A stretch of DNA of 60,000 nucleotides from Liolophura sinensis (GCF_032854445.1 NC_088304.1:6016001-6076000); one strand, 5' to 3'; numbered from the stretch's first letter, positions 1-12,318 are shown. The notes: a model not told the origin generated them from the letters alone. Numbers and translations are program-made.

Positions 1-490
1 TTGTAAAGAGTTGTAAACGGTTGTAGTAAAACAGACTACATATTCAGGACTGCCACTTTTCTGCATGCATATATTACAAAAGCATAACTAACCGCCACAC
101 TCAGAAATGAAAATGAATATTAAATAAACAGTTCAGAGTCTATATGTGCCTATACTATATGCTCTGAGATACATACATGTATTTGTTAGAATCAGCTGAA
201 ACATCATTCAAAGTCAGTTTTACACAAAATCAGCAAAATTCTCACAATCTGGCCAAAAAATTTTCAATCATTTAACATATATAACATATATATTAGCATA
301 CATGTAGATTCCGAATTCCGCATACTTTCCTTAGGAAGGCACAAACACCTGGTCAAAATATTGATTTACTCTTATGACTTTAACACTTGGAGTTACTTTA
401 ATTCCATGTTATTTGCTATCATACTTGTAAACATATATAAAAGTATTAATGAATTAGCCTAGGGATAATTGTCTAGTATAATTCGAGTAC
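1..490. other. AT-rich sequence, no gene seen
   Basis: AT-rich, non-repetitive DNA without a long reading frame or a recognised repeat. It lies downstream of the last candidate exon of the minus-strand gene, so it may be intron or 3' flank. Confidence 0.4.
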
Positions 491-564
491 CTCGCATTGT
501 TGTCCCACCCCGTTCGAGGTCTGGGGGTGGACCGAGTGGTCCGGGGTGGGGCGGACATGGAGCG
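491..564 (-). CDS. candidate additional exon of the FAM216-like gene (frame undecided)
   Basis: On the minus strand a 74-nt GC-rich block is bounded by an acceptor-like 'tgtattcag' and a donor-like 'gtactc'. It is much richer in G+C than its surroundings. All three frames are open, so phase cannot decide the reading: one frame gives a Ser/Pro/Arg/Thr-rich stretch, another Pro/Gly-rich. It begins with two bases that could complete the one-base overhang left by the exon at 3331-3600, but a missing exon between them cannot be excluded. It could also be non-coding. Confidence 0.25.
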
Positions 565-1469
565 CTGAATACATGTGTCTTTCCCACAGCGAGTCTTACG
601 AGGAGTCTCCAGGTACTGTGCATAGCGATAAACCACATCACTATTGTGACCCCCTAGTGGAACGAATAAAAAACAGAAAGTTCAAGTCAAGCTACCTCCA
701 CCTCTTTAAACATCATCAACATGTTATGATTCTCATTCATGCACATGTATGTTTAATACATGGTTTCCTCGACGACCAATAAGTTAAAAGTGTAATTTGT
801 TTTGCAATTTAGATCAAGTCTTTACAATCTCACCTCTCCCTCTTTATGACACTGTTGTTGGGGGACAAATCTGCTTGCTGTGTTGTAAGTGAAGTGTGTT
901 GTATGAAGTTTGTTAACCTGTGACACATATGCTGTATGGGAAAAGACAAAGTACAATGCTGGACATCAAATGTTATGCCAAATCAGCACGTCATTGTTTT
1001 CACTGAAATATTTTACATGACAACTAAGTTTCTCAGTGTAAAGAATTTACAAAATCTATAGGTTTTCTGTAAGATACCTAGAACAACAACATTTATGAAA
1101 AACTTGAGACCATGTTTTACTCACTCTCATCAAATAATGAAGCATATTATAACGAGGGAGAGGGGCAGTAAGGGAAATTACCACAAATAGAGTACTAAAG
1201 TATAATTAAATGGAGGAAAAATGCTGTATTGAGTATAACATACATGAATTACATTTTCTATAGTTGTTAACACATTTTAATCCTTCCAACAATGTTTGAA
1301 GGGACTAATCAGGAATTTTAGATCTTGACCAGTGAGGCTGCTTGGCTGGTCTGGTCAGTGTTTATAGTCTGGAGGTTCGTGATACGCCTCGTTAGATGTG
1401 ATAATTTCAGAGATGAAAAATGCTGTATTCAACACGAATCAACTAGATAAACCTTTTTATTCCTTTTAT
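565..1469. other. no gene or recognised repeat
   Basis: AT-rich sequence with only short scattered reading frames. Nothing recognised; probably intronic if the 491-564 exon is real. Confidence 0.4.
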
Positions 1470-1560
1470 CAGCAACCTGCAGATGCTTGTGGGTTTCCCT
1501 TGGTTCTGCCTGCTTTCCTCCCACCAAAATAAAACACCAATCAAATAAATAAATAAATAA
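1470..1560 (+). mobile_element. SINE family A, truncated and internally deleted
   Basis: Matches the 3' half of the window's main SINE: 'cagcaacctgcag', the 'gtgggtttccc' block, then 'aaaacaccaatcaaataaat' and an (AAAT)n tail followed by a short (AC)n run. The block carrying 'cgtataagtgaaatattc' is deleted and the tRNA-related head is missing. Confidence 0.8.
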
Positions 1561-2014
1561 CACACACACACACTTTTGAATTTGACACGGTTGGATGAAT
1601 TCTAGCAGAAAGAAAATTCGTCTATTTCTAGAATATTTTTATGGTCTTTTATATGATATACTAGTATATGTACTTCATTCTTTGCCTTTGAGTGTATACT
1701 AGCATTCAGTACCTAGGAAGCATACACATTGAGTATTCTATTTGAAGTTTTTCTAGAGCTCTCACAACTGTCAAAGCCACCAAATCTTTTCCAAAGAAAC
1801 CCCAATTTATAGTGTGAACCTAGCTCAATAAATTACATATTGATTTAACTGATATTTTTATATCATTGAAAAGTGTAAAAAATTTGGCATGATCCTAACA
1901 GATTTAAAACTGAAGCAAGCAGGAAATAAAGGGACTGCTCTTGACACAATTAAACAAATGTAATGGTACTTTCTTCATTTCAAGCCAAATGAAACATGAT
2001 GGATGATTCAGCAC

Positions 2015-2063
2015 ATTAAGGGAGACAACTCCTATATATTATTTGAAGTTATCTCCCCCTTAG
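2015..2063. repeat. short inverted repeat (hairpin)
   Basis: 'attaagggagacaact' at 2015-2030 pairs with 'agttatctcccccttag' at 2047-2063 across a 16-bp AT-rich loop. It may be a remnant of a small foldback element. Confidence 0.5.
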
Positions 2064-2254
2064 CGCGCTTGGCATCATGAGACCATGATGAGATATTATG
2101 ATGGGATTTTCGAGCACTTCCCATGAAACATGCAGTGAATTTTAAGACCCATATTTCTTGGCTGACTTTTCTTTCATAATGTGATATAAAACTTTTTCCT
2201 CCATCACTCATCTGTTCCCATCATACCACTAAAACCAAGTGCCAAAGATATTTT

Positions 2255-2600
2255 GATAATGTTAGCTTTTTCACATAAAGTGAAATTTAGATTGCCAGGA
2301 ATATAAAAGACAGTTGCCAAAATCGTGATTTCATTTTGAGAATGTGAGAATCTTTTTACATAAGGCCAAATTTATATCGCTGGAAATACACAAAAGAATT
2401 GCTAAAATTGTGGTTTCATGTGAGAATGTGAGATTTTTTTCACATGAAGTGAAATTTAGATTGCCTGGAATATAAAAGCTAGTTGTCAAAATTGTGATGT
2501 CATTTTGAGAATGTAAACTTTTTGACTCCTAAGTGAAGTTAAGATTTCTGAGGAATATAAAAGGGAATTGACAAAATTGTGATTTCAATTTTAAATCCAT
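2255..2600. repeat. degenerate tandem repeat, about 85-95 bp x 4
   Basis: Four diverged units share 'gtgaaatttagattgcc', 'ggaatataaaag' and 'aaaattgtgatttcat' blocks in the same order. Non-coding, AT-rich. Confidence 0.7.
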
Positions 2601-3330
2601 CTGGTTCATCCACCATTCAGCTTTAACAAAGCCCAGTGAGTGATGTTGACCAATAAATACGAATTCAATATAATATGAAAAAAAAAAAAATGAAGTCTTC
2701 AGTTAGGACAAAAAAATGATCTATGCAGCTTAGTTCATTGCATAAAACAAAAGAGAAATCTACCTGAAAGTTTAAACAAAGCAGTTCACAGGTCTGCATA
2801 ATGCATAACCAAACTAAACACAAATGAATGACACCTAAACAATAAGGTAAAGTTGATCAAATGGAATGCTGGACCCTAAGCAAAAAAAAAAGGCATTTAT
2901 ATTTTTAGATTTTTTTTCTAAGACAGTAAACTGCAATCAAATGTTTGAGTTCTATGATGGGCTTCATGAACTATACTGTGAGTGTTTCAGTACTCTGACA
3001 TTACAACAAACTATAGTTTCATGCTCTAAACACAGCCATTTATGTTGAAATCTCTCTCACTTACATTAAAGATTGACCTAAACAATATTCAAAAATAGTT
3101 CAACTGCAGGAGAATACAAAGAAAAGAAACAAAAGATTATATGATACCTGCCACAGGCAGTGTGGTCTAGAAAGCCATATGATTCAAACATCTGAATGCA
3201 TTTAATTGCATTTAAAAAAATCTAAAAATATGAACTTCTGGATCCTGTGTTCAGCTGTTTATCAAATGATAATTAACTTGACATCTGAGTATTACAGTTA
3301 TCAAATGAAATGAGGCCCAGGTAAACATAC
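2601..3330. other. putative intron, no gene recognised
   Basis: AT-rich. Position 3150-3168 read on the minus strand is flanked by 'tttctag' and 'gtatca' and would be a 19-nt microexon with a compatible phase, but this is too short to support. Confidence 0.35.
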
Positions 3331-3600
3331 CTTTTCTAATCTCTCCCCTCAGGAGCTCAAAATACTGCTGCTGTTTTTGTCTGCGGATGTTGTCTGAACT
3401 GTAAATGCGAGCTATACTCCACAGGTATGACCTCTGACCCCACGTCAGTCCTGTGTCATCTAGGTTACACTTTGGGGGGCCTCGCTTGAGGCGCGAAATT
3501 TTTGTGGAGGGTGAGATGGCTGGAGTGTCCAGTTGATAGCCTGGTGAGTCAGAGTGACCATAACAGGAGTGGTGGTGACGAGGGTTGACCATTGAGCCAT
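3331..3600 (-). CDS. exon of a FAM216-like gene (conserved core)
   Basis: A 270-nt minus-strand exon with acceptor 'ctaaccag' and donor 'gtatgttt'. It enters with two bases of a split Asn codon and leaves with one base. It encodes a polar, His/Ser/Pro-rich stretch, then a compact core reading LTWGQRSYLWSIARIYSS followed by a Gln-rich segment and ELLRGEIRK. From memory the GQ-x-x-Y-x-x-SI-x-RIY-x-S pattern fits the FAM216A/FAM216B family, small vertebrate proteins of poorly known function; that link is a by-eye inference. Phase joins it exactly to the exon at 4188-4316. The 3' end of the gene is not identified. Other small helical proteins could share this pattern. Confidence 0.75.
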
Positions 3601-4187
3601 CTGGTTAGACATAAACATGTAAACTGACATCAGAGAGTTCAGTTAGAGGGGAATTAACTCTGAGCAAGCCAGACAGAGGTTTCAAGTGCACAGGATACGT
3701 CCTGGTTTTACATTCAATGAGCAATGGCACATCTTCTGAATTTTAACAAATGCAACATTGTAACTTTGGAAAATTTCATGCATTTTATATAGACTTTTGT
3801 TACATCTGAAACTCTCCATGGACTGGAGTATAGTTTCAAGCTGAAAACTTGAACATCAAAGGTGTAAAAAATACATATAAGCACACACAATGAGAAGAAG
3901 AACATGAGCCTTGACTGGGTACCTGGGTTCAGCTGAGAGAAAAATACTTGCCTCAGATGAACTTCTAGCTTTCAATTCAATGGGCGTGCAATTTAATTGT
4001 CTCAAGAAGATGTTACGAGAAATTTTTTCCACACGTTTGGTTCATTTTGAATTCTTTTGAAAATGAAGGCAAGAAAAGTTGTTGTACATGCATCCCTGCC
4101 TGCGTAGATGTACAGACGAGCGTTGCTATATGATACTATATACCTAATAACTAAGGGTATGTAACAAAGACTGCTGATCAGACTCAC

Positions 4188-4316
4188 TTGAGAATCGGCT
4201 GGGTGGTCGTGCACTCTGATTGATCCACTCTACTCCTGTAGGGGTAGGGGTGAAGCGTGGGGACCTGGAGTTTTTACACTCTATGTGTAGGTCCTTGTTT
4301 ACTGGAGATACTGAAG
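4188..4316 (-). CDS. exon of the FAM216-like gene
   Basis: A 129-nt minus-strand exon with acceptor 'gttcttccttacag' and donor 'gtgagtct', both strong. It enters with two bases that complete an Ala codon from the 35-nt upstream exon and leaves one base that makes Asn with the next exon, so 43 codons' worth of length keeps the frame. The product is a disordered-looking Ser/Pro/Thr/Arg-rich segment (core FTPTPTGVEWINQSARPP). No domain recognised. Confidence 0.75.
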
Positions 4317-4734
4317 CTGTAAGGAAGAACAACGAGTCACCAAATTATAATAACATACGATCATGCAGAAAATATTAATCACATGTTTTCACATTTCCTG
4401 GGTATTGCTGAGGGAAAAAAACAGGCCTGAGGGCAAGTGCAGAAGCAATGTGAACAAACACGTAATTAAGAAAAAAGACAACAAATAATATAAGCTTAGT
4501 TATTTCAGATGAGGGATGGAAACACACCTAAACAGCCACAGCCATTCTTTCTGATGTGCAAATTAACTCTGTAAATCAACTTTTAATATTCTTACTATGC
4601 ATAGGGATGTGCCATCATAGAGAAACTGAAAGCACAATGTTTCATCTCCCGTATCCCATGCTCATATGGCTTAAAAGGCAAAACAGTATCTGTGTGACAA
4701 AAACGGGAACAGGTGTGTTCTCAGGTAAACTTGT

Positions 4735-5155
4735 AGAAATAACTCATGCATCAATGGGGTAAATTATAGCATGGTGGCACTTTTGAATTTCTGAAAATTT
4801 TGCTTACTTTGAACTGCAATATCTTGATTATGCAAGATCGCAAAAATAAAAGACATACCTCTTATTAAAATGTGAAACTAGATATGGGCTAATTTACTGA
4901 TGCATATTTACATTTCATCTAGTGTTATCATTTCTTTAAATAATATTTTCACATCATGGTCCCAGTATTGCTACTACTAGATGTATGCACTGACGTATAA
5001 AACAATCTCACATCAAGTTCAAAAGCATCACTTTTTGTCTTCATGATTTTGCAATAACTGAGATATTGTAGTTCAAAGTAAAGCAAAATCCCAAACATTG
5101 ACAAAATCAAAGTTGCCACCACCTCATCAATTTTGATTCATCCAGTTATGAACCC
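4735..5155. mobile_element. foldback / MITE-like element with ~115-bp inverted arms
   Basis: The left arm (about 4735-4850) and right arm (about 5037-5155) are imperfect reverse complements: 'tactttgaactgcaatatc' on the left matches 'gatattgtagttcaaagta' on the right, and 'ggtggcac' matches 'gttgccacc'. The ~190-bp centre is AT-rich and has no reading frame. It sits in an intron of the minus-strand gene. No clear target-site duplication was seen. Confidence 0.6.
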
Positions 5156-5663
5156 TGGTTTGCCTTGTAACCATGTGTACACGGTGTACGAGTGACGCGA
5201 CGTCATTTTTCCAGTTGTTTTTTTTCCCCATCGCATTGTAATAATTCCAGATTAAAATCTGATTTAATGAATTCCCCAAGCTTATCAAGAAAAATTGGCT
5301 GTGGCCATTTTGGTCTTGTTACATCCCTCTTCCTGAATAACTGGTTATATTATTTGTTGTCTTTTCTCTTCTGGCTACACTTCTGCAATATGCCCTTATT
5401 TGTGATGCCATACTACTCCAGCTGCATCACCAGTGCAGTACTCTATGACCTCGCCTGCTGTGACTCAACCAGACCAATATGAGTTTCAACTTTTGACCTT
5501 TACAGAGGTACATGTAGTAGCAATCAATTAATATCCATGCATACAAAGGAATTTTTGGAATTCCATTATACTGTCTGGTAATGTGTGTCTGACTTCAGAG
5601 TCAAATTTTTCAGCTATACTGTGCAAAGTTTCAAAAATCATTTTAATGTAATAATCAATCAAG

Positions 5664-5894
5664 ACCCGGGATGGTTTAGTGATTAGCGTGCTAGTAGAGC
5701 ACAATGACACAAGATTTTCCCATGTGGCAACTGTGAGCTCAACTCCAGCTGAAGTGAGAAGGTCTGTCAGCAGCCTGCGGATGGTTGTGGGTTTCTCCTG
5801 GGCACTGTCCAGTTTCCTCCCATCATCCTACTAGTCGTCGTTGTATAAGTGAACTATTACTGAGTATGACATAAGTCATCAATCAAATAAATAA
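5664..5894 (+). mobile_element. SINE family A, near full length with tRNA-like head
   Basis: Starts with a tRNA-like head: A-box-like 'tggtttagtga' near 5672 and a B-box-like 'gagctcaactcc' about 60 bp further on. The conserved 'ggatggttgtgggtttc' block, 'gttgtataagtgaac' and an (AAAT)n tail follow. It shows the element's 5' end, which most other copies in the window lack. Older copy: many CpG-decay changes. Confidence 0.8.
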
Positions 5895-6031
5895 GAAATT
5901 GCAATCGATCACTTCCACTTTTTAAGTCTTTATAGTGCTGCCTCACTGGAATATCACTGCACTGACTGCACTAACAAGCCATCCAAATAACACTTCATGA
6001 AAAGGAATAGAAAAAATGTTATTAAATTTAC

Positions 6032-6066
6032 CTGAGAAGTGTCTCTCTGGATCAGGTACTGGGAGC
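6032..6066 (-). CDS. 35-nt exon of the FAM216-like gene
   Basis: A small minus-strand exon with acceptor 'gttgttattcag' and donor 'gtaaattt'. It has one base, eleven codons (LPVPDPERHFS), and one base. The leading G completes an Arg codon with the 44-nt upstream exon, and the last G completes Ala with the 129-nt downstream exon. Found by splice signals and phase; too short for ordinary reading-frame detection. Confidence 0.65.
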
Positions 6067-7116
6067 CTGAATAACAACATAAGTTTTCACACATAACTAA
6101 CATTCTATTTTCAGGTAGGAAAAGCATTTATATTTACCTTAACATTAACTAGCATACCTATACTGGAAGTCAAGAAAAAGATGTACTGAGCAGCCTGACT
6201 GAACTCTATGTAACATTTTATTTATAACTTATTCTTCCTTCGAATAGTTGTACTTCCTATTTCCAGACTTAAAATGCAGATCTCATCTTCATTTAATCAA
6301 GCTAGCGATGTCTGACACCATCTACCTTGATCTACTGAGCCATAGGAACTCTTCAAAGCCCTGAACTTTCCTTCATTAATATGCATGATTCATGGTTCAA
6401 TCAGATTTCACCTTTGTTACTGACACTGACAGGGGTTCAAAAGAGCATGGGATGTAGCTGTGATGAGAAGTATACTGTGTCTGGAATAACTCTATTTCAC
6501 ACTACATGTAGAAGTGCTAGACCCCCCCCCCCCCCAAAAAAAAAATACCTTCCTGCACACTGACGTGTTAAGGGTTATCTGTGGGATGATCATTTTGAGG
6601 CAAAACAGACTTGATAGACTTTATCTGCTCACAACAACTTAGGCTATATTGATTGGCTGTTCATCCTCTTTCCATATCACTAGTATTGACTAATAATACA
6701 GTGACTTTCCACTGCCTGTTGTTTTAATAAAAGCACACTGATCGCTGTTCATAACACTGCTTACAGCTGTTGTATAATGTTGTGTCAACAAATAAATCAG
6801 ATCCAAATGTACATGCATTTAGTGCAAAACAAGGAAATACACACTTATGAGGGACGATCTATGATTGGCTGAAAATGTCCTGGCTGGCAGTATGCAGGCC
6901 GCAATGTCATTGGCTGTCGAAAGAGTAGGCTCCTGAAGACTTTTATATGTACAGTAAAGCACAAGTGATAATAAAGCCTATAGCAAGTATCAACCCTGTT
7001 GACAGGAAGATGGCAGATCTGGAAATTTGTGAGATGTGAAAAATAGAGGACTATTCGCTGCATGCAGCAATAGCTTGTGAAGTTTGAGAATGTGATCCGG
7101 AATTATTGCTGTATAT

Positions 7117-7807
7117 ACTACCTTACACATTGGCAACAACAACACTTTACAGTGTAAATATGCAGATGTAATATACTAGCTTACACATTGGCAACAAAAA
7201 CACTTTACAGTGTAAATACGCAGATGTAATATACTAGCTTACACATTGGCAACAAAAATACTTTACAGTGTAAATACGCAGATGTAATATACTACCTTAC
7301 ACACACATTGGCAACAAAAATACTTTACAGTGTAAATACGCAGATGTAATATACTACCTTACACACACATTGGCAACAAAAATACTTTACAGTGTAAATA
7401 CGCAGATGTAATATACTAGCTTACACATTGGCAACAAAAATACTTTACAGTGTAAATACGCAGATGTAATATACTACCTTACACACACATTGGCAACAAA
7501 AATACTTTACAGTGTAAATACGCAGATGTAATATACTAGCTTACACATTGGCAACAAAAATACTTTACAGTGTAAATACGCAGATGTAATATACTAGCTT
7601 ACACACACATTGGCAACAAAAATACTTTACAGTGTAAATACGCAGATGTAATATACTAGCTTACACATTGGCAACAAAAATACTTTACAGTGTAAATATG
7701 CAGATGTAATATACTAGCTTACACATTGGCAACACAAATACTTTACAGTGTGAATACGCAGATGTAATATACTACCTTACACATTGGCAACAGAAACACT
7801 TTACAGT
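7117..7807. repeat. 58-bp tandem array (about 12 units)
   Basis: The unit runs ttacacattggcaacaaaaa ... tactttacagtgtaaatacg ... cagatgtaatatactagc. Several units have a 4-bp 'acac' expansion giving 62 bp, which alternates with the 58-bp form and suggests amplification of a two-unit block. The array ends about 70 bp from a coding exon. Confidence 0.95.
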
Positions 7808-7878
7808 AACCATATGTATGTGTGTACAATCCTAGACACTTTTTATTAGAAACTAGGCAACAACTGAGGATTTCATAC

Positions 7879-7922
7879 CTGTCTGCCTCATAAGCTGAGT
7901 GTCCTCTTAGATGACTGTATTT
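7879..7922 (-). CDS. 44-nt exon of the FAM216-like gene
   Basis: A minus-strand exon with acceptor 'ttttacctttcacag' and donor 'gtatgaaa'. It starts in phase 0 and encodes KYSHLRGHSAYEAD plus two bases of an Arg codon completed by the 35-nt exon. The only open frame is the one demanded by both neighbours. It lies between two minisatellites (7117-7807 and 7969-9388). Confidence 0.65.
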
Positions 7923-7968
7923 CTGTGAAAGGTAAAAGAAAATGTAAAGGTAAACAAAATTCTAAAAA

Positions 7969-9388
7969 AATGTACACCTGATAATCATGCATAAATATGT
8001 ACACCTAATGATCATGCATAGGTCAGTATGTACACCTGATAATCACAGGCCAATATGTACACCTGATAATCACAGGTCAATATGTACACCTGATAATCAC
8101 AGGTCAATATGTGTACCTGATAATCACAGGTCAATATGTACACCTGATAATCACAGGTCAATATGTACACCTGATAATCACAGGTCAATATGTACACCTG
8201 ATAATCACAGGTCAATATGTACACTCAATAATCATAGGTCAATATGTACACCTGATAATCACAGGTCAATGCGTACACCTGGTAATCACAGGTCAATATG
8301 TACACCTGGTAATCACAGGTCAATATGTACACCTGATAATCACAGGTCAATATGTACACCTGATAATCACAGATCAATATGTACACCTGGTAATCACAGG
8401 TCAATATGTACACCTGATAATCACAGGTCAGTATGTAGACCTGATTATCACAGGTCAGTATGTACACCTGATAATCACAGGTCAATATGTACACCTGATA
8501 ATCACAGGTCAATATGTACACCTGGTAATCACAGGTCAATATGTACACCTGGTAATCACAGGTCAATATGTACACCTGGTAATCACAGGTCAATATGTAC
8601 ACCTGGTAATCACAGGTCAATATGTACACCTGGTAATCACAGTTCAATATGTACACCTGATAATCACAGGTCAATATGTACACCTGATAATCACAGGTCA
8701 ATATGTACACCTGATAATCACAGGTCAAAATGTACACCTGATAATCACAGGTCAATATGTACACCTGATAATCACAGGTCAATATGTACACCTGATAATC
8801 ACAGGTCAATGCGTACACCTGATAATCACAGGTCAATATGTACACCTGATAAACATAGGTCAGTGTGTACACCTGGTAATCACAGGCCAATATGTACACC
8901 TGATAATCACAGGTAAATATGTACACCTGATAATCACAGGTAAATATGTTCACCTGAAATCACAGGTCAATGCGTACACCTGATAATCACAGGTCAATAT
9001 GTACACCTGATAATCACAGGTCAATATGTACACCTGATAATCACAGGTCAATATGTACACCTGATAATCACAGGTCAATTTGTACACCTGATAATCACAG
9101 GTCAATATGAACACCTGATAATCATAGGTCAATATGTACACCTGATAATCACAGGTCAATATGTACACCTGATAATCACAGGCCAATATGTACACCTGAT
9201 AATCACAGGTCAATATGTACACCTGATAATCACAGGCCAATATGTACACCTAACAATCATGTATAGGTCAATATGTACACCTGATAATCATGCATAGGTC
9301 AATATGTACACCTGATAATCATAGGTCAGTATGTACACCTGATTATCATAGGTCAATATATACACCTGATAATCTTAGGTGAATATGT
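7969..9388. repeat. 27-bp minisatellite (about 52 units)
   Basis: The unit is 'caggtcaatatgtacacctgataatca' minus small variants; units mostly differ at gat/ggt and atatg/atgcg. Because 27 is a multiple of three and the unit has no stop in several frames, long open frames run through it on both strands (nine-residue repeats such as TPDNHRSIC). This is a by-product of unit length, not evidence of a gene. It lies in an intron and ends where a LINE fragment begins. Confidence 0.95.
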
Positions 9389-10350
9389 ACTGTTATTTGG
9401 AGCGGGTTCAATATCACTTTCGGACAAGGAGTATTTAAGACTCTTGGTGACTGACAAGTCAACTATTCTGTTATCAGGCACTGAACATAAATTACGTAAA
9501 CCAGATACTCGTATAAACATTACAGCGAGCAACTCAAATCTTAAATTCCTACAATCTGACAAAATTCTTGGTCTTCATATTAATCAAAGCCTTAACTGGA
9601 ATTCTCACAATGATTCTGTCTGTGAAAAGATCACAACCAAACTTCTTGTATTATACAGGAACAAACACATACTGAAAAAAAAAATGAAAAAATTTCTGTC
9701 TTTAATTCCTTCATTCTGCCACATATCAACAACTGCTGCATGATCTGGGGATATGCCAGCAATTACCAGATAGAAAGAATCTCAAAACTTCAAAAAAGAG
9801 CAGCTAGACTAATACTAAATGCCCCTTATTTAAGACCAACTTCCAACCTTTTCAAGCAACTCAACTATAAGATACTAAATGTGCCCAACATACCTGAATA
9901 CACTATTTACACCTGTCAACTCTGCAACTACAAAACATCTCCGATCAACCACAAATGATAATTTCCAAGTGCCATTTCCCTCCTCAAAGTACGTCAAACA
10001 AAGCCTTTCATACAATGGTCCCAAACTGTGGAACTCATTAGAAAGGGACTTAAAAAGAGTCAAAATCTCCAAAAGCCTTTCGTAAAAAGTTTCATTTGAC
10101 CATGCTTGAAAAACAAAATGTAAATACTTTTTCATTTACCCATTTTCAATATATACACGATTAATATCTTGATTGTAATCTGTCCTTTGCTGATTGTGTT
10201 CTTTTTGTATTACTTTGTATTGCTTTGTATTGCTTGGTGTTTTGTCACCCAGTCAGAGGGTTTCTGGGAAGAACAGTTCTTGTAACTGACGGATTAAATG
10301 TTCATCATTTGTCACCCTCAGAAAATAAAGTATAAATATATATATATATA
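9389..10350 (+). mobile_element. 5'-truncated LINE fragment (RT C-terminal region plus 3' UTR)
   Basis: Translation in shifting plus-strand frames gives the C-terminal part of a non-LTR retrotransposon ORF2. It includes LKFLQSDKILGLHINQSLNW, ERISKLQKRAARLILNAPY and a closing SYNGPKLWNSLERDL block, all typical of the region after the RT palm in Jockey/CR1-type LINEs. At least two frameshifts and stops break it. A 3' flank with 'aaataaag' and a (TA)n tail near 10350 looks like the element's end. It is inserted in the intron between the exons at 13173 and 7922. No catalytic region is present. Confidence 0.8.
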
Positions 10351-11020
10351 ATAAGCAGTTGACGGCCCATGTTAAAGGTTGGTGGCTTATCTTGAGAGAT
10401 CCAGTTTCATCCACCCATAAAACTAGCATGCATGGACTACTTATACACATGACATTAATGCAATTAAATCAACTTCCACTCCATACGCATGAAAGCAAGA
10501 GCACTTTTGATACATACACAATTATCCAGTAAGCTTAAACTACACACACAAACGTATGAAAGTATGCTTGCTTTACATGTCATGTATGCTCAGCATTCAT
10601 TATACTAAGTAGTCATGTGGTGTAGTGAGGGTAGCTGTAGTACAAATGTAACTGTACTTTTGAATGCACAGCTGTAGGTATCAGAAAAGAAACAATCTGC
10701 AGAAGATCTTAGAACATGAGAATAGTCTGTACATTAACTTTACAATGTAAAAGAGTTTATATAATTTCATTTGCAGGTATCGTTTAAAACAGGTTTATAC
10801 ACGTCGATTTTGGGAATCAATAGCCCAATCAACAGTTACTTCCCTCAATGTTTGCATGGTTGTGTAATCAATTTATTACCTAAAAGTTTGACATGACTCT
10901 ACAGTGAATGTGAGGAAAGATCGATCTGGTGGGGAAGATGACAGGTGGGATTTCTGATAACACACGGACACCCACGTATACAATCAAACCTATTAGAACT
11001 CTCAGCACGAAAGGCTTACA
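10351..11020. other. intron sequence, nothing recognised
   Basis: AT-rich DNA without a repeat or exon that I could support. Confidence 0.4.
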
Positions 11021-11021
11021 C

Positions 11022-11175
11022 ATATTTATTTATTTTATTTGGTTGGTGTTTTACGCCACACTCAAGGATATATCACTTATACAACAGCGGCCAGTATTAT
11101 GGTGGGTGAAACCGGGCTCAGGGGAAACCCACAACCATCCACAGGTTACTGCCAGACCTTCTCACGTACTACCTG
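11022..11175 (-). mobile_element. SINE family A, head-truncated
   Basis: Reverse-complement copy: the (TTTA)n tail, 'ggttggtgttttacgcc', 'cacttatacaacagcggcc' and the 'gaaacccacaaccatcc' block. It lacks the tRNA-like head. Confidence 0.85.
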
Positions 11176-11579
11176 AGAGGCTTACATATAGGCATACGGC
11201 TCACTGCAAATATCTGATGAAACATTACATGTATGCACATGTACATTAACAGTTATAAATATAAATCTAATCAGCAGTTTGAGTCCGAGATAAGCAATCA
11301 TCAATTCCAATTTGTCTATTGCATAAACTGTGTAGTAAAAGTGTACATGTATAAGCATGCTGGTTTCTGGTAAAATCCAGGTGCAAGCTACACATTTCTT
11401 GTCTTTATGTAAGAGAAAACAGAACTACTTTTACTTTGGCCGAATTTCATCAACTATTTGAAAATGTTCAGCACAGGTGTTGTGCCCAATGCATTAAGCC
11501 AGCCATTTTCTTTTTGTTCCTGAATTCACACTCAGGGACAGCAGACTGCTGTCACTTAAGTCATCAACTGACTACCTTG

Positions 11580-11640
11580 GTTTATTTATTTAACTGATTG
11601 GTGTTTTATGCTGTACTCAAATAGGGAGACTTGGTATTGC
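11580..11640 (-). mobile_element. SINE family A, 3' fragment
   Basis: Only the tail end is left: 'tttatttatttaactgattg' followed by 'gtgttttatgctgtactcaa', then unrelated sequence. Confidence 0.65.
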
Positions 11641-12318
11641 TATCACTGTTATCTGTCAACATACATGTAGGTTTCCTCCATCATAATGGTGTCTCCCTAT
11701 AACACAACAGTCCAGAGCTTTACTGCCACAGTTTAACAGCTGCTTCACTAAAACATTGTGCCGTTGACACCAAACATGACACCATTCTGGTGTATTCCAC
11801 GAAAATGTTGAGTAACAAACTTAGAAAACACATAATAAATTTTTATCTGTTTACATATTTGAATGTTCTTTGAATGCCATACTTTAACATTCAAATACAC
11901 ATTGGCTGCCAGGTTTACTGGTGTAGCAATCATCGGCCATTGCCAGGTAGCGGACAAACCTTCTGGCTAAGAAGATATATGAAAAGGTACTATATAATGA
12001 TGAATATGTTTTAAGGAACAATTTGAAAAAAAAATTCCATTTTTGAGGCATATTCCCTAGTTAGACTTCTATTTTATGCATATTTTCCACCAACAGCGGG
12101 AAATATCTGCAAATGACATCATTGAGGAACAATCTAGAAATGCAAGATCAGCTTTGTGCCTCCAATTTGGGGCTACCCCCAACAAAGTTGTTTTGATAGC
12201 TATAATCACGCACATCGGCACAGCTTTTTTCATTTATCTTTTAAATTATGCCACTGCCCTATTCACTTCCTCTAAAGCCTAGAGAAAGTCAAATCTGAAA
12301 GATGTGGAAGGCATGCAA

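Noticed and set aside
7987-8983. Long open frames (309 and 290 codons) of nine-residue repeats
   Set aside because: Produced by a 27-bp repeat unit with no stops; open on both strands, no splice or start support, and variants change amino acids freely.
7969-9388. CRISPR-like array
   Set aside because: Repeats are directly adjacent without unique spacers, and the genome is animal.
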